A DNA stretch of 64,000 nt from Alphaproteobacteria bacterium. Lineage in GTDB: Bacteria > Pseudomonadota > Alphaproteobacteria > Puniceispirillales > UBA1172. Each line of letters begins with the position of its first letter. Position 1 is the first letter of the stretch. The notes under the pieces were generated by a model. The model was given only the letters and a program-made list of their open reading frames with translations, ran no database searches and was not told where the DNA came from. Of the stretch, positions 1-8,507 are shown piece by piece. Location of the stretch: NCBI GenBank assembly GCA_016778985.1, contig JADHOM010000001.1:299485-363484 (forward strand). The letters run 5' to 3'. Both the position numbers and the translations under genes were made by a program.

Positions 1-1
1 T

Positions 2-1123
2 ATTGTTCACGGCGGCGGCGGTAGCTTAATTCAGCATGTCAAAGAGCATCGGCTACATTCTGATCATGGTGCAGGTGATCGGGTCTTTTATTTCACGACT
101 TGTGGCTGGATGATGTGGAACTGGCTGGTCTCAGCATTGGCGGTTAAATCCGTTATTGTGCTTTATGAGGGCAATCCGTTTATGCCTGGGCCAGAACGCT
201 TATGGCGAATGGCGGCTGCTGAAAAACTGGATACTTTTGGCACTTCAGCAAAGTTTATTGATGCGACAAGGAAAAGCGGCTATCGGCCTCATGATGATGC
301 TGATCTAAGCCATTTGAAACGTATCTGCTCAACCGGCTCACCATTGACTGAGGATGGATTTAGTTTCGTTTATAATGCGATCAAATCTGATATTCATCTT
401 GCCAGTATTTCCGGCGGCACGGATTTGGTCTCATGCTTTGTGCTAGGGGCGCCAACGCTGCCGGTTTATAAAGGTGAGATTCAATCTCGTGGGTTAGGCA
501 TGGCGGTTGCTGTCTGGGATGAAGATGGCAAACCGGTGGTTGATCAGCAAGGTGAGTTAGTCTGTACACGGCCATTTCCATCTATGCCAGTCGGGTTTTG
601 GAATGATCCTGATAATGCAAAATATCATGCGGCTTATTTTGACCATTTCCCCGGAATATGGCGGCATGGTGATTGGGCAACATTAACCTCGCGTCATGGG
701 CTAGTCATTCATGGCAGGTCAGATGCTACTCTTAATCCGGGTGGTGTTCGCATAGGCACGGCAGAAATCTATCGGCAAGTCGAAGCTTTTGATGAGATAC
801 TAGAAGCCCTTGTCGTTGGTCAAAATATCATTCATGATGGCGAACAAGATATGCGTGTTATTCTTTTTGTCAGGCTAGCAGATAAGGTCATGCTCAATGA
901 TGAGTTAAAAGCAAGGTTGTCAGGGGCTATCCGTCAAGGCGCAACGCCTCGGCATGTTCCTTATGCCATTATTGATGTGCCAGATATTCCGCGTACACGC
1001 TCAGGTAAAATTACAGAACTGGCTGTTCGTGATATTATTCATGGAAAAGCGATTAAAAATACTGAGGCTCTTGCCAACCCAGAAGCCTTAGAGCATTTTC
1101 GACATCTGGAGCAATTAAAATAA
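2..1123 (+). CDS. Acetoacetyl-CoA synthetase, 5'-truncated by window edge
   Basis: The frame is open from base 2 with no start, so the N-terminal part lies upstream of the window. It is an ANL-superfamily adenylate-forming ligase. The visible part opens with a glycine-rich phosphate loop (HGGGGS) and then [11 protein letters not shown], a stretch typical of acetoacetyl-CoA synthetase, followed by the C-terminal domain with a [10 protein letters not shown] lysine motif near the end. The enzyme activates acetoacetate to acetoacetyl-CoA with ATP, feeding ketone bodies or PHB products into thiolysis; a BktB-type thiolase is encoded at 24.6 kb. The stop codon lies inside a 19-bp tandem repeat that fills the gap to trxB. 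About 374 residues of an expected roughly 650 are present. Confidence 0.9.
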   Translation: MVHGGGGSLIQHVKEHRLHSDHGAGDRVFYFTTCGWMMWNWLVSALAVKSVIVLYEGNPFMPGPERLWRMAAAEKLDTFGTSAKFIDATRKSGYRPHDDADLSHLKRICSTGSPLTEDGFSFVYNAIKSDIHLASISGGTDLVSCFVLGAPTLPVYKGEIQSRGLGMAVAVWDEDGKPVVDQQGELVCTRPFPSMPVGFWNDPDNAKYHAAYFDHFPGIWRHGDWATLTSRHGLVIHGRSDATLNPGGVRIGTAEIYRQVEAFDEILEALVVGQNIIHDGEQDMRVILFVRLADKVMLNDELKARLSGAIRQGATPRHVPYAIIDVPDIPRTRSGKITELAVRDIIHGKAIKNTEALANPEALEHFRHLEQLK

Positions 1124-1181
1124 TCTGGAGCAATTAAAATAATCTGAAGCAATTAAAATAATATGGAGCAATTGAAACAAT
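1106..1181. repeat. Four tandem 19-bp units across a stop codon
   Basis: Units start at 1106, 1125, 1144 and 1163. The consensus is CTGGAGCAATTAAAATAAT; the first two are identical, the third has one change and the fourth three. The first unit contains the last codons and TAA of the acetoacetyl-CoA synthetase gene, so the array looks like a slippage duplication of its 3' end. The last unit ends 3 nt before the trxB ATG, and each copy carries GGAG or GAAG, so the repeat may also supply a ribosome-binding sequence. Confidence 0.9.
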
Positions 1182-1184
1182 ATT

Positions 1185-2126
1185 ATGACGGAACATCGTG
1201 AACATATGATCATTATTGGGACGGGGTCTGCTGGACTGACTGCTGCTATCTATGCCGCCAGAGCTAATATTAAGCCGCTCGTTATTGCCGGGCTACAGCC
1301 TGGTGGGCAGTTGACCATTACCACAGACGTCGAAAACTACCCCGGTTTTGCTGAGGCTATTCAAGGCCCCTGGCTCATGGAGCAAATGCAAAAACAGGCT
1401 GAACATGTTGGCGCCCGTGTTGCTTATGACTTAGTGGCTTCGGTGGATTTTAGTCAACGGCCTTTCAAATTACATATGGATAGCGGTGATACTTATATTT
1501 CCGATACAGTGATTATTGCGACCGGGGCGCAAGCGCGGTGGCTTGGGCTAGCAAGTGAACAAGCCTATAATGGGAAAGGCGTATCGGCATGCGCCACCTG
1601 TGACGGGTTTTTCTATCGCGGCAAAAAGGTGGCTGTGGTTGGTGGCGGCAATACCGCCGTTGAAGAAGCGTTATATTTGTCAAATCTGTGTGAAAGCGTA
1701 ACCTTAATCCATCGCCGTGATAGCTTGCGGGCAGAAAAAGTCATGCAAGAGCGTCTGGAAAAAACAGCCAATATAAACATTATCTGGAATCACGTCGTTG
1801 ATGAAGTGTTGGGTGATGACGCGCCAATGGGCGGCGTTACTGGCGTTCGGCTTCGCTCCACAATAGATGATCAATCGCAAGAGCTTGCTGTTGATGGTCT
1901 ATTTGTTGCCATTGGCCATGATCCAGCGACAGCCCCATTCCAAGGTCAGATTGATCTCGATGATGAGGGATATATCATTGTTGCCCCTGGCCAAACCCAA
2001 ACCTCAGTCGAAGGTGTTTTTGCGGCAGGTGATTGTGTTGACAAAATCTACCGGCAAGCGGTAACTGCCGCGGGTATGGGATGTATGGCGGCGCTTGATG
2101 CTGAAAAGTGGCTTTCTGTTCAATAA
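1185..2126 (+). CDS. trxB: Thioredoxin-disulfide reductase
   Basis: A 313-residue flavoprotein of the usual TrxB length. It has an N-terminal FAD Rossmann motif ([10 protein letters not shown]), the redox-active pair in CATC at Cys136 and Cys139, an NADPH-binding motif ([10 protein letters not shown]), and the C-terminal FAD motif FAAGDC. It transfers electrons from NADPH to thioredoxin in the cytosol, supporting ribonucleotide reduction and thiol repair. It follows the acetoacetyl-CoA synthetase gene across the tandem-repeat spacer and converges on the cold-shock gene downstream. The ATG at 1185 is the start that keeps the complete FAD motif at the expected distance. Confidence 0.96.
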   Translation: MTEHREHMIIIGTGSAGLTAAIYAARANIKPLVIAGLQPGGQLTITTDVENYPGFAEAIQGPWLMEQMQKQAEHVGARVAYDLVASVDFSQRPFKLHMDSGDTYISDTVIIATGAQARWLGLASEQAYNGKGVSACATCDGFFYRGKKVAVVGGGNTAVEEALYLSNLCESVTLIHRRDSLRAEKVMQERLEKTANINIIWNHVVDEVLGDDAPMGGVTGVRLRSTIDDQSQELAVDGLFVAIGHDPATAPFQGQIDLDDEGYIIVAPGQTQTSVEGVFAAGDCVDKIYRQAVTAAGMGCMAALDAEKWLSVQ

Positions 2127-2132
2127 ACAGCC

Positions 2133-2161
2133 ATGCCGCTAAAAGAGCAGATAGGCGGCAT
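2133..2161. terminator. Hairpin between convergent trxB and cold-shock gene
   Basis: A perfect 7-bp inverted repeat, ATGCCGC at 2133-2139 and GCGGCAT at 2155-2161, encloses a 15-nt loop in the 34-bp gap between two converging genes. There is no clear U-tract on either side, so it is only a terminator-like hairpin. The same stem sequence recurs at 17202-17222, again between convergent genes. Confidence 0.35.
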
Positions 2162-2832
2162 TAGCCTTTGGCTTGAGGCATCTCATGATCGGGTATCACA
2201 TCATCTGGCTTGGCTTTAGCAGATTTAGAACGGTTGGCAGGGCTAGTATCTTTCCCTGAAGCACTATCAGACTGACTCTCATCTGGACTCTCGGGCTGAT
2301 TATCTGGTGCCTCAGATTGGTCATCTTCATCGTCAGAAACCAACAAACGTATCGTTCTGATCTGATATCCTTTTTCCCCCAACTCAACCGTTACAAGCAG
2401 ACGTTGATTATCATAAATTGTCGATAATCCGTTCTGTTCAATAACCCGCGAATGGACGAAAATATCCTGATCATAGCCTTCGACTTCAATGAACCTATAT
2501 CCACGAACCTCATTAAAGAATTTCACAAATGCCGGATGCTCATTTTCACTAGGCTTAGAAGCAATTAAGCTCTCATCAACAGGCATACGCTCAATACCCA
2601 ACAGAGTTTCAACAATCAATCCACGCGAAGACGTCGTGATCGTTACCAGAACAGTATCATCAGAAAGTAATCTGGTAGCGCCAAATTGTGTCAGTGTTGA
2701 GCGATGAATAAAGACTTCATTATCTTCAACATCAATAAAACCGTAACCAAGTCTTTCGCTGAACCAGCGAACCTTACCTTGTTTACATTTTTCCCTGTTG
2801 GTCATGACAGGATGTGACTTAATACTGGTCAT
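2161..2832 (-). CDS. Double cold-shock-domain protein
   Basis: A 223-residue protein with two CspA-like OB folds. The first, at about residues 17-78, has the RNP1-like motif GYGFIDV and RNP2-like VFIHRS; the second, about 95-160, has GYRFIEV and IFVHSR. Double-CSD proteins are common in alphaproteobacteria and bind single-stranded RNA or DNA. The last 60 residues are rich in Ser, Asp, Pro and Lys and look disordered. ATG at 2832 gives the longest frame; an internal ATG at 2805 lies just before the first domain and neither has a clear Shine-Dalgarno. The roughly 195-bp upstream region to pyrF shows no gene and may hold its regulatory leader. Confidence 0.88.
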   Translation of the reverse strand: MTSIKSHPVMTNREKCKQGKVRWFSERLGYGFIDVEDNEVFIHRSTLTQFGATRLLSDDTVLVTITTSSRGLIVETLLGIERMPVDESLIASKPSENEHPAFVKFFNEVRGYRFIEVEGYDQDIFVHSRVIEQNGLSTIYDNQRLLVTVELGEKGYQIRTIRLLVSDDEDDQSEAPDNQPESPDESQSDSASGKDTSPANRSKSAKAKPDDVIPDHEMPQAKG

Positions 2833-3027
2833 TAGCTAAGCTTTCAAAACCTGCAAAGCAGAATTTCGGTTACTATTTTCAAAGCAATCACTGTCGAATG
2901 GTCACAAAAACTCACCATTCCTGCTCTGCTATCCTATTGGAAAATAGTTAAAAAATGCTTAACGCAAGCGAATAATATGCGTTGAAATAGCAAAAAAGAT
3001 GGAATTCAGCCAAAAATGGGTAGGTTA

Positions 3028-3903
3028 TTACCTTAAGGCTGCGATAGTTTCGCTGAGTGAACGCTGGATCGCCTGTCGCCAATCGGTTAGATTCCGCGCA
3101 TCATGCGCTGTCTCTGGCATGGTTAATCCGCGTGATGAATTGATCAATCCGCCTTCAAAGCCTTCGGGGCCTTTGACCAAGCCGGCTTGAGCATCAGCGG
3201 CGCTTCCGCCTTGCGCCCCATAACCGGGGATGAGAAACAGGCATTCTGGTAACATCCGCCGTAAAGCTACGGCTTCCTCTGGCCATGTGGCGCCGATAAC
3301 AACACCAAAGGACGAGAAGCCAGAGTTATCTATCAGGTCTTCCATCATCGCCTTGATCATTTCAGCAACATGATGAAACACTGGCTTGCCGTCCTCTGAT
3401 GGGATCATCTGCACATCTTGTGAGCCAGGATTACTGGTGCGCAGTAAGGCGAAAAGCCCGCTCTCACTTTGTTTGGCTTTATGGGCAAATGGCTCAAGAC
3501 TATCTCGCCCCAGATATGGATTGATGGTGAGGGCGTCTGATGGAAAGCCCGCATCATGACCAAGCCAGCCCTCGGCATAGGCTTTCGCCGTTGACCCGAT
3601 ATCACCGCGTTTAGCATCCATAATGACCATCAGACCTTCAGCCATAGCAGCGGCTGATAATTCGGCTAAGACAGCCATGCCGCGAACGCCTAATTGCTCA
3701 AACAGTGCGGCTTGTGGTTTGATAATAGGTACTGATCCAGCCAGAAGTCGGATTAGCTCAAACGCCCAATCACGGACAGCATTGCTCTGATCCTTTTGTT
3801 GAAAGAGGCTTGGAATCCGATCTATATGCGGATCAATCCCTGCGCAAAGCACCGAGTTTCTGGCGCGAATAGCATCTGTCAGTCGAGCAGCAAATCCAGT
3901 CAT
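3028..3903 (-). CDS. pyrF: Orotidine 5'-phosphate decarboxylase, type 2
   Basis: This enzyme decarboxylates OMP to UMP, the last step of de novo pyrimidine synthesis. The active-site signature DAKRGDIGSTA starts at about residue 96 and the length (about 291 aa) matches the long type-2 PyrF group rather than the roughly 230-residue E. coli type. I chose the ATG at 3903, preceded on the minus strand by AGGA about 9 nt away, over the adjacent TTG at 3906. It lies just downstream of gapR on the same strand with a gap of about 29 bp, so the two may be cotranscribed. Confidence 0.95.
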   Translation of the reverse strand: MTGFAARLTDAIRARNSVLCAGIDPHIDRIPSLFQQKDQSNAVRDWAFELIRLLAGSVPIIKPQAALFEQLGVRGMAVLAELSAAAMAEGLMVIMDAKRGDIGSTAKAYAEGWLGHDAGFPSDALTINPYLGRDSLEPFAHKAKQSESGLFALLRTSNPGSQDVQMIPSEDGKPVFHHVAEMIKAMMEDLIDNSGFSSFGVVIGATWPEEAVALRRMLPECLFLIPGYGAQGGSAADAQAGLVKGPEGFEGGLINSSRGLTMPETAHDARNLTDWRQAIQRSLSETIAALR

Positions 3904-3932
3904 CAAATTATCCTATATCATGCTATTCAGGA

Positions 3933-4190
3933 CTATATCAGGCCAAGTGCTGACCGATAGGTTTCAATCAGCTGATCTTGTTCGACCAAATCCTGTTTAT
4001 CCATGGCGCGCATTTTGACGACTTGGCGCATAATCTTAGGATCAAAGCCATAGCCCTTCGCCTCACTATACACTTCTCTGATATCGGCTAAGATACCGGC
4101 CTTTTCTTCTTCTAGGCGTTCAATACGTTCAATAAATTGACGTAACATTTCAGGGGTTTGGTTTCCAGTATTCATGCTAGTTGCATTCAT
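3933..4190 (-). CDS. gapR: GapR-family nucleoid-associated protein (DUF2312)
   Basis: A small 85-residue coiled-coil protein with the DUF2312 pattern IERIERLEEEKAGILADI followed by YSEAKGYGFDPK. In Caulobacter, GapR binds overtwisted AT-rich DNA ahead of replication and transcription and stimulates topoisomerases. Nearly the whole protein is this domain, with about 15 extra N-terminal residues; an ATG at 4175 is an alternative start that would remove five residues. The family is close to an alphaproteobacterial marker. It is followed by pyrF and preceded by DUF1244 on the same strand. Confidence 0.93.
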   Translation of the reverse strand: MNATSMNTGNQTPEMLRQFIERIERLEEEKAGILADIREVYSEAKGYGFDPKIMRQVVKMRAMDKQDLVEQDQLIETYRSALGLI

Positions 4191-4256
4191 TTTATCAATC
4201 CATCAGGTTATGCAAATAAGGCGTCACACCCCTTACCAGCAGTTAAATATGTGCAA

Positions 4257-4547
4257 TTAATGCTGTGCCGTTTTCTTTATAGCGGCAAGCTGTTCGGGGG
4301 TTGCTTCGGTTTGATATTTTTCTTTCCATTCGCCATAGGGCATGCCGTAAACACGTTCTTTGGCGCTGTCTTGGTCTATGTTCTCACCTAAATCCTCAGC
4401 GGCTTCGCGCAGCCACCGTGATAGACAGTTGCGGCAGAACCCAGATAAGTTCATCATATCAATGTTTTGAACATCGGTGCGCTCTTGCAAATGCTTAACT
4501 AGGCGTCTGAATGCAGCAGCTTCAATTTCGGTTTGTCGGTCTGTCAT
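4257..4547 (-). CDS. DUF1244 family protein
   Basis: A 96-residue protein recognised as DUF1244 by the run FRRLVKHLQERTDVQNIDMM and the downstream GFCRNCLSRW, with two cysteines spaced CxxC, then YGMPYGEWK. The biochemical function of the family is not known; the conserved cysteine pair may bind metal, but that is inference. An in-frame extension reaches 4619, but the ATG at 4547 has GGAG about 6 nt upstream and fits the family length. Same strand as gapR-pyrF. Confidence 0.88.
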   Translation of the reverse strand: MTDRQTEIEAAAFRRLVKHLQERTDVQNIDMMNLSGFCRNCLSRWLREAAEDLGENIDQDSAKERVYGMPYGEWKEKYQTEATPEQLAAIKKTAQH

Positions 4548-4673
4548 TTTTATCTCCACAACTACTATTATATTTGAAGACATGCCAGTGAGGCAACCAT
4601 ATGACAAGATAATTTTCATCTTGCGTCTCGAATTGGACTTGCCTAGTTTGAATAAAGCATCAGGTGATCGGAT

Positions 4674-5210
4674 ATGACAGCCAAAAAAATAACTGATAAT
4701 ACAGATAGCCCTAATTCAGACACCTCGGTGGATAACTTGGCCCCATCGGATCATGTGGCGGATCATGCGGCGGATCATGCGGCGGATCATGATATCGCAA
4801 CCTCGGCGGCACGGTTTGAACGAATTCGGCGCGCTCATCAAAAAGAAGTCGCCGAAGACTATGTTGAAATGATTGCTGATTTAATTGATCAATTTGGTGA
4901 AGCGCGGATCAGTGATCTGGCAGCAAGGTTTGGGGTTTCGGCACCAACGGTTAATGCAACCATCCAGCGGCTGCATCGCGAAGACTTGGTCGTTATGACC
5001 CCGTATCAGCCGATCACGCTTACAAATAAAGGCCAAGCCCTAGCCATCAGCTGTTCGCAAAGACATGCGGTTGTCCGTGATTTTCTTGTGACAATCGGGG
5101 TTGATCCGATTACCGCCGATGCCGATGCTGAGGGTATGGAACATCATATTAGTGATAAAACCCTGGCCGTCTTCAAGCAAATGACCCCGATAAATAACCC
5201 TGATAAATGA
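4674..5210 (+). CDS. mntR: DtxR/MntR-family metal-dependent regulator
   Basis: A 178-residue regulator with an N-terminal winged helix (about residues 70-115, SDLAARFGVSAPTVNATIQR) and a metal-binding dimerisation segment with the conserved residues RHAVVRDFL and EGMEHHIS. MntR represses manganese uptake when Mn(II) is replete. No manganese transporter is in this window, so the target is elsewhere. The N-terminal 45 residues are unusual: three consecutive ADHAADH-type units from a 12-bp DNA repeat at about 4754-4790 make a His/Asp-rich tail that could bind metal, though it may just be replication slippage. Divergent to the DUF1244-gapR-pyrF genes. Confidence 0.88.
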   Translation: MTAKKITDNTDSPNSDTSVDNLAPSDHVADHAADHAADHDIATSAARFERIRRAHQKEVAEDYVEMIADLIDQFGEARISDLAARFGVSAPTVNATIQRLHREDLVVMTPYQPITLTNKGQALAISCSQRHAVVRDFLVTIGVDPITADADAEGMEHHISDKTLAVFKQMTPINNPDK

Positions 5211-5236
5211 TCATGAAGTCAGATCATGATATTAGA

Positions 5237-6742
5237 CTACTTACCGCTGTCCATGCCTTCAAATATATAAAATATCCGCTCCCGTTGATCGCTAATCTTG
5301 GCCTGGCTGATGGTCATTGCGCCTGTCCATGCTACCCCATCTATATTGAGCGGCTGGCGGCTTTCTGTGACTAAGAAAACAGGGAAAACAGGGAAAACAG
5401 GGAAAACAGGGATAACAGGTCGATCATGGGCTGATGGCGAGAAGCTTAAATAGGCCTCATAGTGATTACTGGGGATGTTATCGTTGTCCAAAATCCGTAC
5501 TCTTATATTCGTGTCGCGAAAGCGATGGGTTAATAAAGCGGTTGTGACACGGCGATCGGTGATAATGGTGGCGCTAGAATGAGGGGCGATAAAGGCGCTA
5601 ATATCAGCGTGATGAATATCCCAGCCGCGCAAATGCCGTAATGGATCAGATGACGGTGTCAGGATGCCCATACTCCCTGTTATGCTCATCAGCCATAGCA
5701 TCCCAATTACGCCGATGTTGCTCGCGCCAATAAAGGCGAGCCACCATGACCGTTTCAGTCTGGATGAGCTATCACAAAGCCATCCTGATACTAGAATTAT
5801 TGCTGGCGGCCATGCCAGAATAGCCCAGTTTGCATTGGCCTCACTTATGCTGGCCTGAATGGTGATGACGATCAGTGGCGGTGCCATAAAAGCCAGTAAA
5901 AACCCTTTATGTTTAGCTGTTGTGCCGATTGCCATAACCGCAGCTAATAGCAAAATAGGGCCTATGACCGCAGCTTGCGATAATAAAAAATAAAAACCAG
6001 ATATGATGGAAATACTAGCCTCACGAATATTGGCGTTATGTTCCAAATGGGTGATAGTGGCAAATCCGTTTTGCCAATTCCAGATCAAGTTAGGGCTGAC
6101 CACAATCAGCGCAGAGATCAAAAATACAACCCAATTCTTGAGCCGCATTAGCTGCCGAAACTGGCGGTTCAGCAGCCATATGATGCCTATGCTGATGAGA
6201 CTATATATCGCTGCATATTTTGATAAAAATCCAAGCCCGAGCATAATTCCAGCCAAGCTATATTCCATCAGGCTTAATGATCTACCCATAGCAAGTGGCG
6301 ATAGAGCCAAGATCATGACGCTGGTGAATAGCAACAGTGGTGTATCCGTTGACATAACAACACTGGCCAGACCAACGGCAGGTAAAGTGACCCAGCCAAG
6401 GGCGGCTAGTCGTCCCGCCATAGGGTGATATAATTCACCAGCTAGTTTCCATAAAATGAGCGCGGTGATGCCATGAAAAATTGGTGCCATTAGACGGATG
6501 CCTGCCTCACCTGATCCAGCAAGGCTGGTGCCGATGCTGATCAGCCATGCGATCATTGGCGGTTTTGTAAAGTATCCAGCCTCAGGCGTTAAGCTCCATA
6601 GCCAGTATTGTGCCTCATCAACGCTAAGATCAAGTGGGCTAACAAATACCGCGTATAGACGCATGACGGTGATGCTAATGACAGCTAAGAAGGTGATCAG
6701 ATTAGCCATAGCAGGGTTTAGCGGCGACGAAAACATGGCCAT
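5237..6742 (-). CDS. GT39/ArnT-like membrane glycosyltransferase
   Basis: A 501-residue polytopic protein with many hydrophobic segments. The first periplasmic loop carries SVDEAQYWLW, the acidic motif typical of GT-C enzymes that use polyprenyl-phosphate sugars (PMT/ArnT family, GT39), followed by YFTKPPMIAWLI. It probably transfers a sugar from a lipid carrier to a lipid or protein on the periplasmic side; the acceptor cannot be told. Near the C-terminus a 9-bp DNA repeat (about 5378-5415) encodes repeated VFP tripeptides. ATG at 6742 or 6736 could start it; no clear Shine-Dalgarno is seen. Divergent from mutA with about a 67-bp gap. Confidence 0.82.
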   Translation of the reverse strand: MAMFSSPLNPAMANLITFLAVISITVMRLYAVFVSPLDLSVDEAQYWLWSLTPEAGYFTKPPMIAWLISIGTSLAGSGEAGIRLMAPIFHGITALILWKLAGELYHPMAGRLAALGWVTLPAVGLASVVMSTDTPLLLFTSVMILALSPLAMGRSLSLMEYSLAGIMLGLGFLSKYAAIYSLISIGIIWLLNRQFRQLMRLKNWVVFLISALIVVSPNLIWNWQNGFATITHLEHNANIREASISIISGFYFLLSQAAVIGPILLLAAVMAIGTTAKHKGFLLAFMAPPLIVITIQASISEANANWAILAWPPAIILVSGWLCDSSSRLKRSWWLAFIGASNIGVIGMLWLMSITGSMGILTPSSDPLRHLRGWDIHHADISAFIAPHSSATIITDRRVTTALLTHRFRDTNIRVRILDNDNIPSNHYEAYLSFSPSAHDRPVIPVFPVFPVFPVFLVTESRQPLNIDGVAWTGAMTISQAKISDQRERIFYIFEGMDSGK

Positions 6743-6809
6743 ATTCTATCATGGAGTTCTATTGGTAAACACCTTGTTTTTTCGCAGCTTTACATAGTAT
6801 TCTAGCATC

Positions 6810-8507
6810 ATGGAAACAGATTTTGAACATGCTTGGCAGCATTGGGCACAGATTGTTAATAAAACCACTGGCGCGGATTGGCAAGATTTATCCCATATCA
6901 CTGAAGATGGGATTAGCATAAAGCCAATTTATCCGCATGATGCGGTATCAGCGCATGCTGTGTTTACTACCCCCGGCTGGCAGATGGCGCAATTTGTTGC
7001 TGATGACGCAACCCCTCAAGTGCTCAACAAAAGCATTCTTGATGAGCTAGAGTCCAGTGTTAGCATGATCATGTTACCGCTGGCGGTCACCTCACAAATG
7101 ACAGCAGACCATATGACGCAAATCTTGGACGGAGTTTATACCGATGCCTGTCAGTTTGGGCACCCTCATGGTGGTGACGTCATCACATATGCCAAAATAT
7201 GGGCAGATTATGCTTGCGGGGCTGAATATAGAGGTCATGACAGCAATGATTTGGTGGTGCATCTAGGCGCTGATCCTATGGCAGATATCATGCTTGATCT
7301 ATGTGGGCAAGATACTGCCGAAGACCGTGCCAAGGCATTAGCGGCATGGTATGTTGAGCGTCAATCTAATCTATCATCATTCTGCTGTTTTGCGGCTTCC
7401 GGTGATGCCTATCACCGCTATGGGCTGACCGATGGGCAGGAATTGGGGCTATGTCTGGCAAGTCTGATCTGGCAGTTGCGGTTATGGGAGCAAGCCGGAT
7501 ATTCCTTGGCTGAGGCTTTGCCTAAATCCGTGATGCGGATAGCGGTGACTTCAGATTTATATTCTGCCCTTACTAAAACGCGAGGCGCCAGGATGCTGCT
7601 TCGGCATTTATGTTCTGTCATTGGCTTGGATGAAAATAAGACAGCTAATCTGATGCCAAGCTTACATGTTTTTACCTCTGATCGGATGATGTCACGGATT
7701 GAGCCTATGAACAATGTTCTGCGCCATGTCACCGCCAGTCTAGGGGCGGCGTTAGGCGGTGCTGAGATAATGACAACCTTGCCGCATGACTGGCTCACTG
7801 GCAGTACCGAAATGAGCCGCCGTCTCGCCAGAAATATTCAGCTCATTATGCGTGATGAGGCGCGCCTTGATCAGGTCGCAGACCCTGCGCATGGCGCACC
7901 TTCGCTTGAGGCGATCAGCCAAGCCATTGCCAAAAAAGCATGGCAAATCTTTCAAGACATCGAAGCCAGTGGCGGTGCTATGGCGGCGGTTACATCAGGC
8001 ATGGTTGGGGATTGGGCGGCGGCGGCAAACACCACCCGACAAACCAAGATGGATGATCGTGATGAAGCGATGCTAGGCATTAATCACCACCCTCAGCAAG
8101 CCCCAAATATGTTGCCATCTTTGCTCAATGAAAATGGCATGATGCGTGGCGGCTTGGCTAGACCAGCCCTGCCATGGGAAGAATTACGTCTGGCGGCGGC
8201 GGATAAGGATCTGCGCTGTCTGATCTTAGATCATGGCGATAGTGATAAAGCTCATATTGCCAGATGGCTGGATGAGATGCGAATGGCTGGCATTCAAGCA
8301 GCGCATGTTAGCATAGCTGATGCTGAGAGCGCAGAGGCGCAAATATTAGCCGCTAAGCCGCATCTTCTCATTGCTGACAAGGTGACCCAAACTAAGCTGT
8401 CTGAGCATAACCAAGACACAGCAGCAGTTGCGATGATACCGCTTGATGCCAAGGGCATGATAAGGCGGCAGAGGATTATGGCTGTCATTGAGAGGTTGGC
8501 AGGATGA
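6810..8507 (+). CDS. mutA: Methylmalonyl-CoA mutase small (beta) subunit
   Basis: A 565-residue homologue of the large subunit forming the non-catalytic half of heterodimeric methylmalonyl-CoA mutase. The TIM-barrel region contains GHPHGGDVITYAK-like and NVLRHVTASLGAALGGAE stretches. The C-terminal Rossmann domain carries LILDHGDSDKAH where the large subunit has the cobalamin-binding DxHxxG, so the axial histidine is missing as expected for a beta subunit. It overlaps mutB by ATGA, implying translational coupling and equal stoichiometry. Together they interconvert methylmalonyl-CoA and succinyl-CoA. No MeaB chaperone, epimerase or propionyl-CoA carboxylase is in the window. Confidence 0.93.
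   Translation: METDFEHAWQHWAQIVNKTTGADWQDLSHITEDGISIKPIYPHDAVSAHAVFTTPGWQMAQFVADDATPQVLNKSILDELESSVSMIMLPLAVTSQMTADHMTQILDGVYTDACQFGHPHGGDVITYAKIWADYACGAEYRGHDSNDLVVHLGADPMADIMLDLCGQDTAEDRAKALAAWYVERQSNLSSFCCFAASGDAYHRYGLTDGQELGLCLASLIWQLRLWEQAGYSLAEALPKSVMRIAVTSDLYSALTKTRGARMLLRHLCSVIGLDENKTANLMPSLHVFTSDRMMSRIEPMNNVLRHVTASLGAALGGAEIMTTLPHDWLTGSTEMSRRLARNIQLIMRDEARLDQVADPAHGAPSLEAISQAIAKKAWQIFQDIEASGGAMAAVTSGMVGDWAAAANTTRQTKMDDRDEAMLGINHHPQQAPNMLPSLLNENGMMRGGLARPALPWEELRLAAADKDLRCLILDHGDSDKAHIARWLDEMRMAGIQAAHVSIADAESAEAQILAAKPHLLIADKVTQTKLSEHNQDTAAVAMIPLDAKGMIRRQRIMAVIERLAG

Noticed and set aside
2833..3027. Structured cold-shock leader or riboswitch upstream of the double-CSD gene
   Set aside because: No convincing long stem or known motif by eye; only AT-rich promoter-like sequence.
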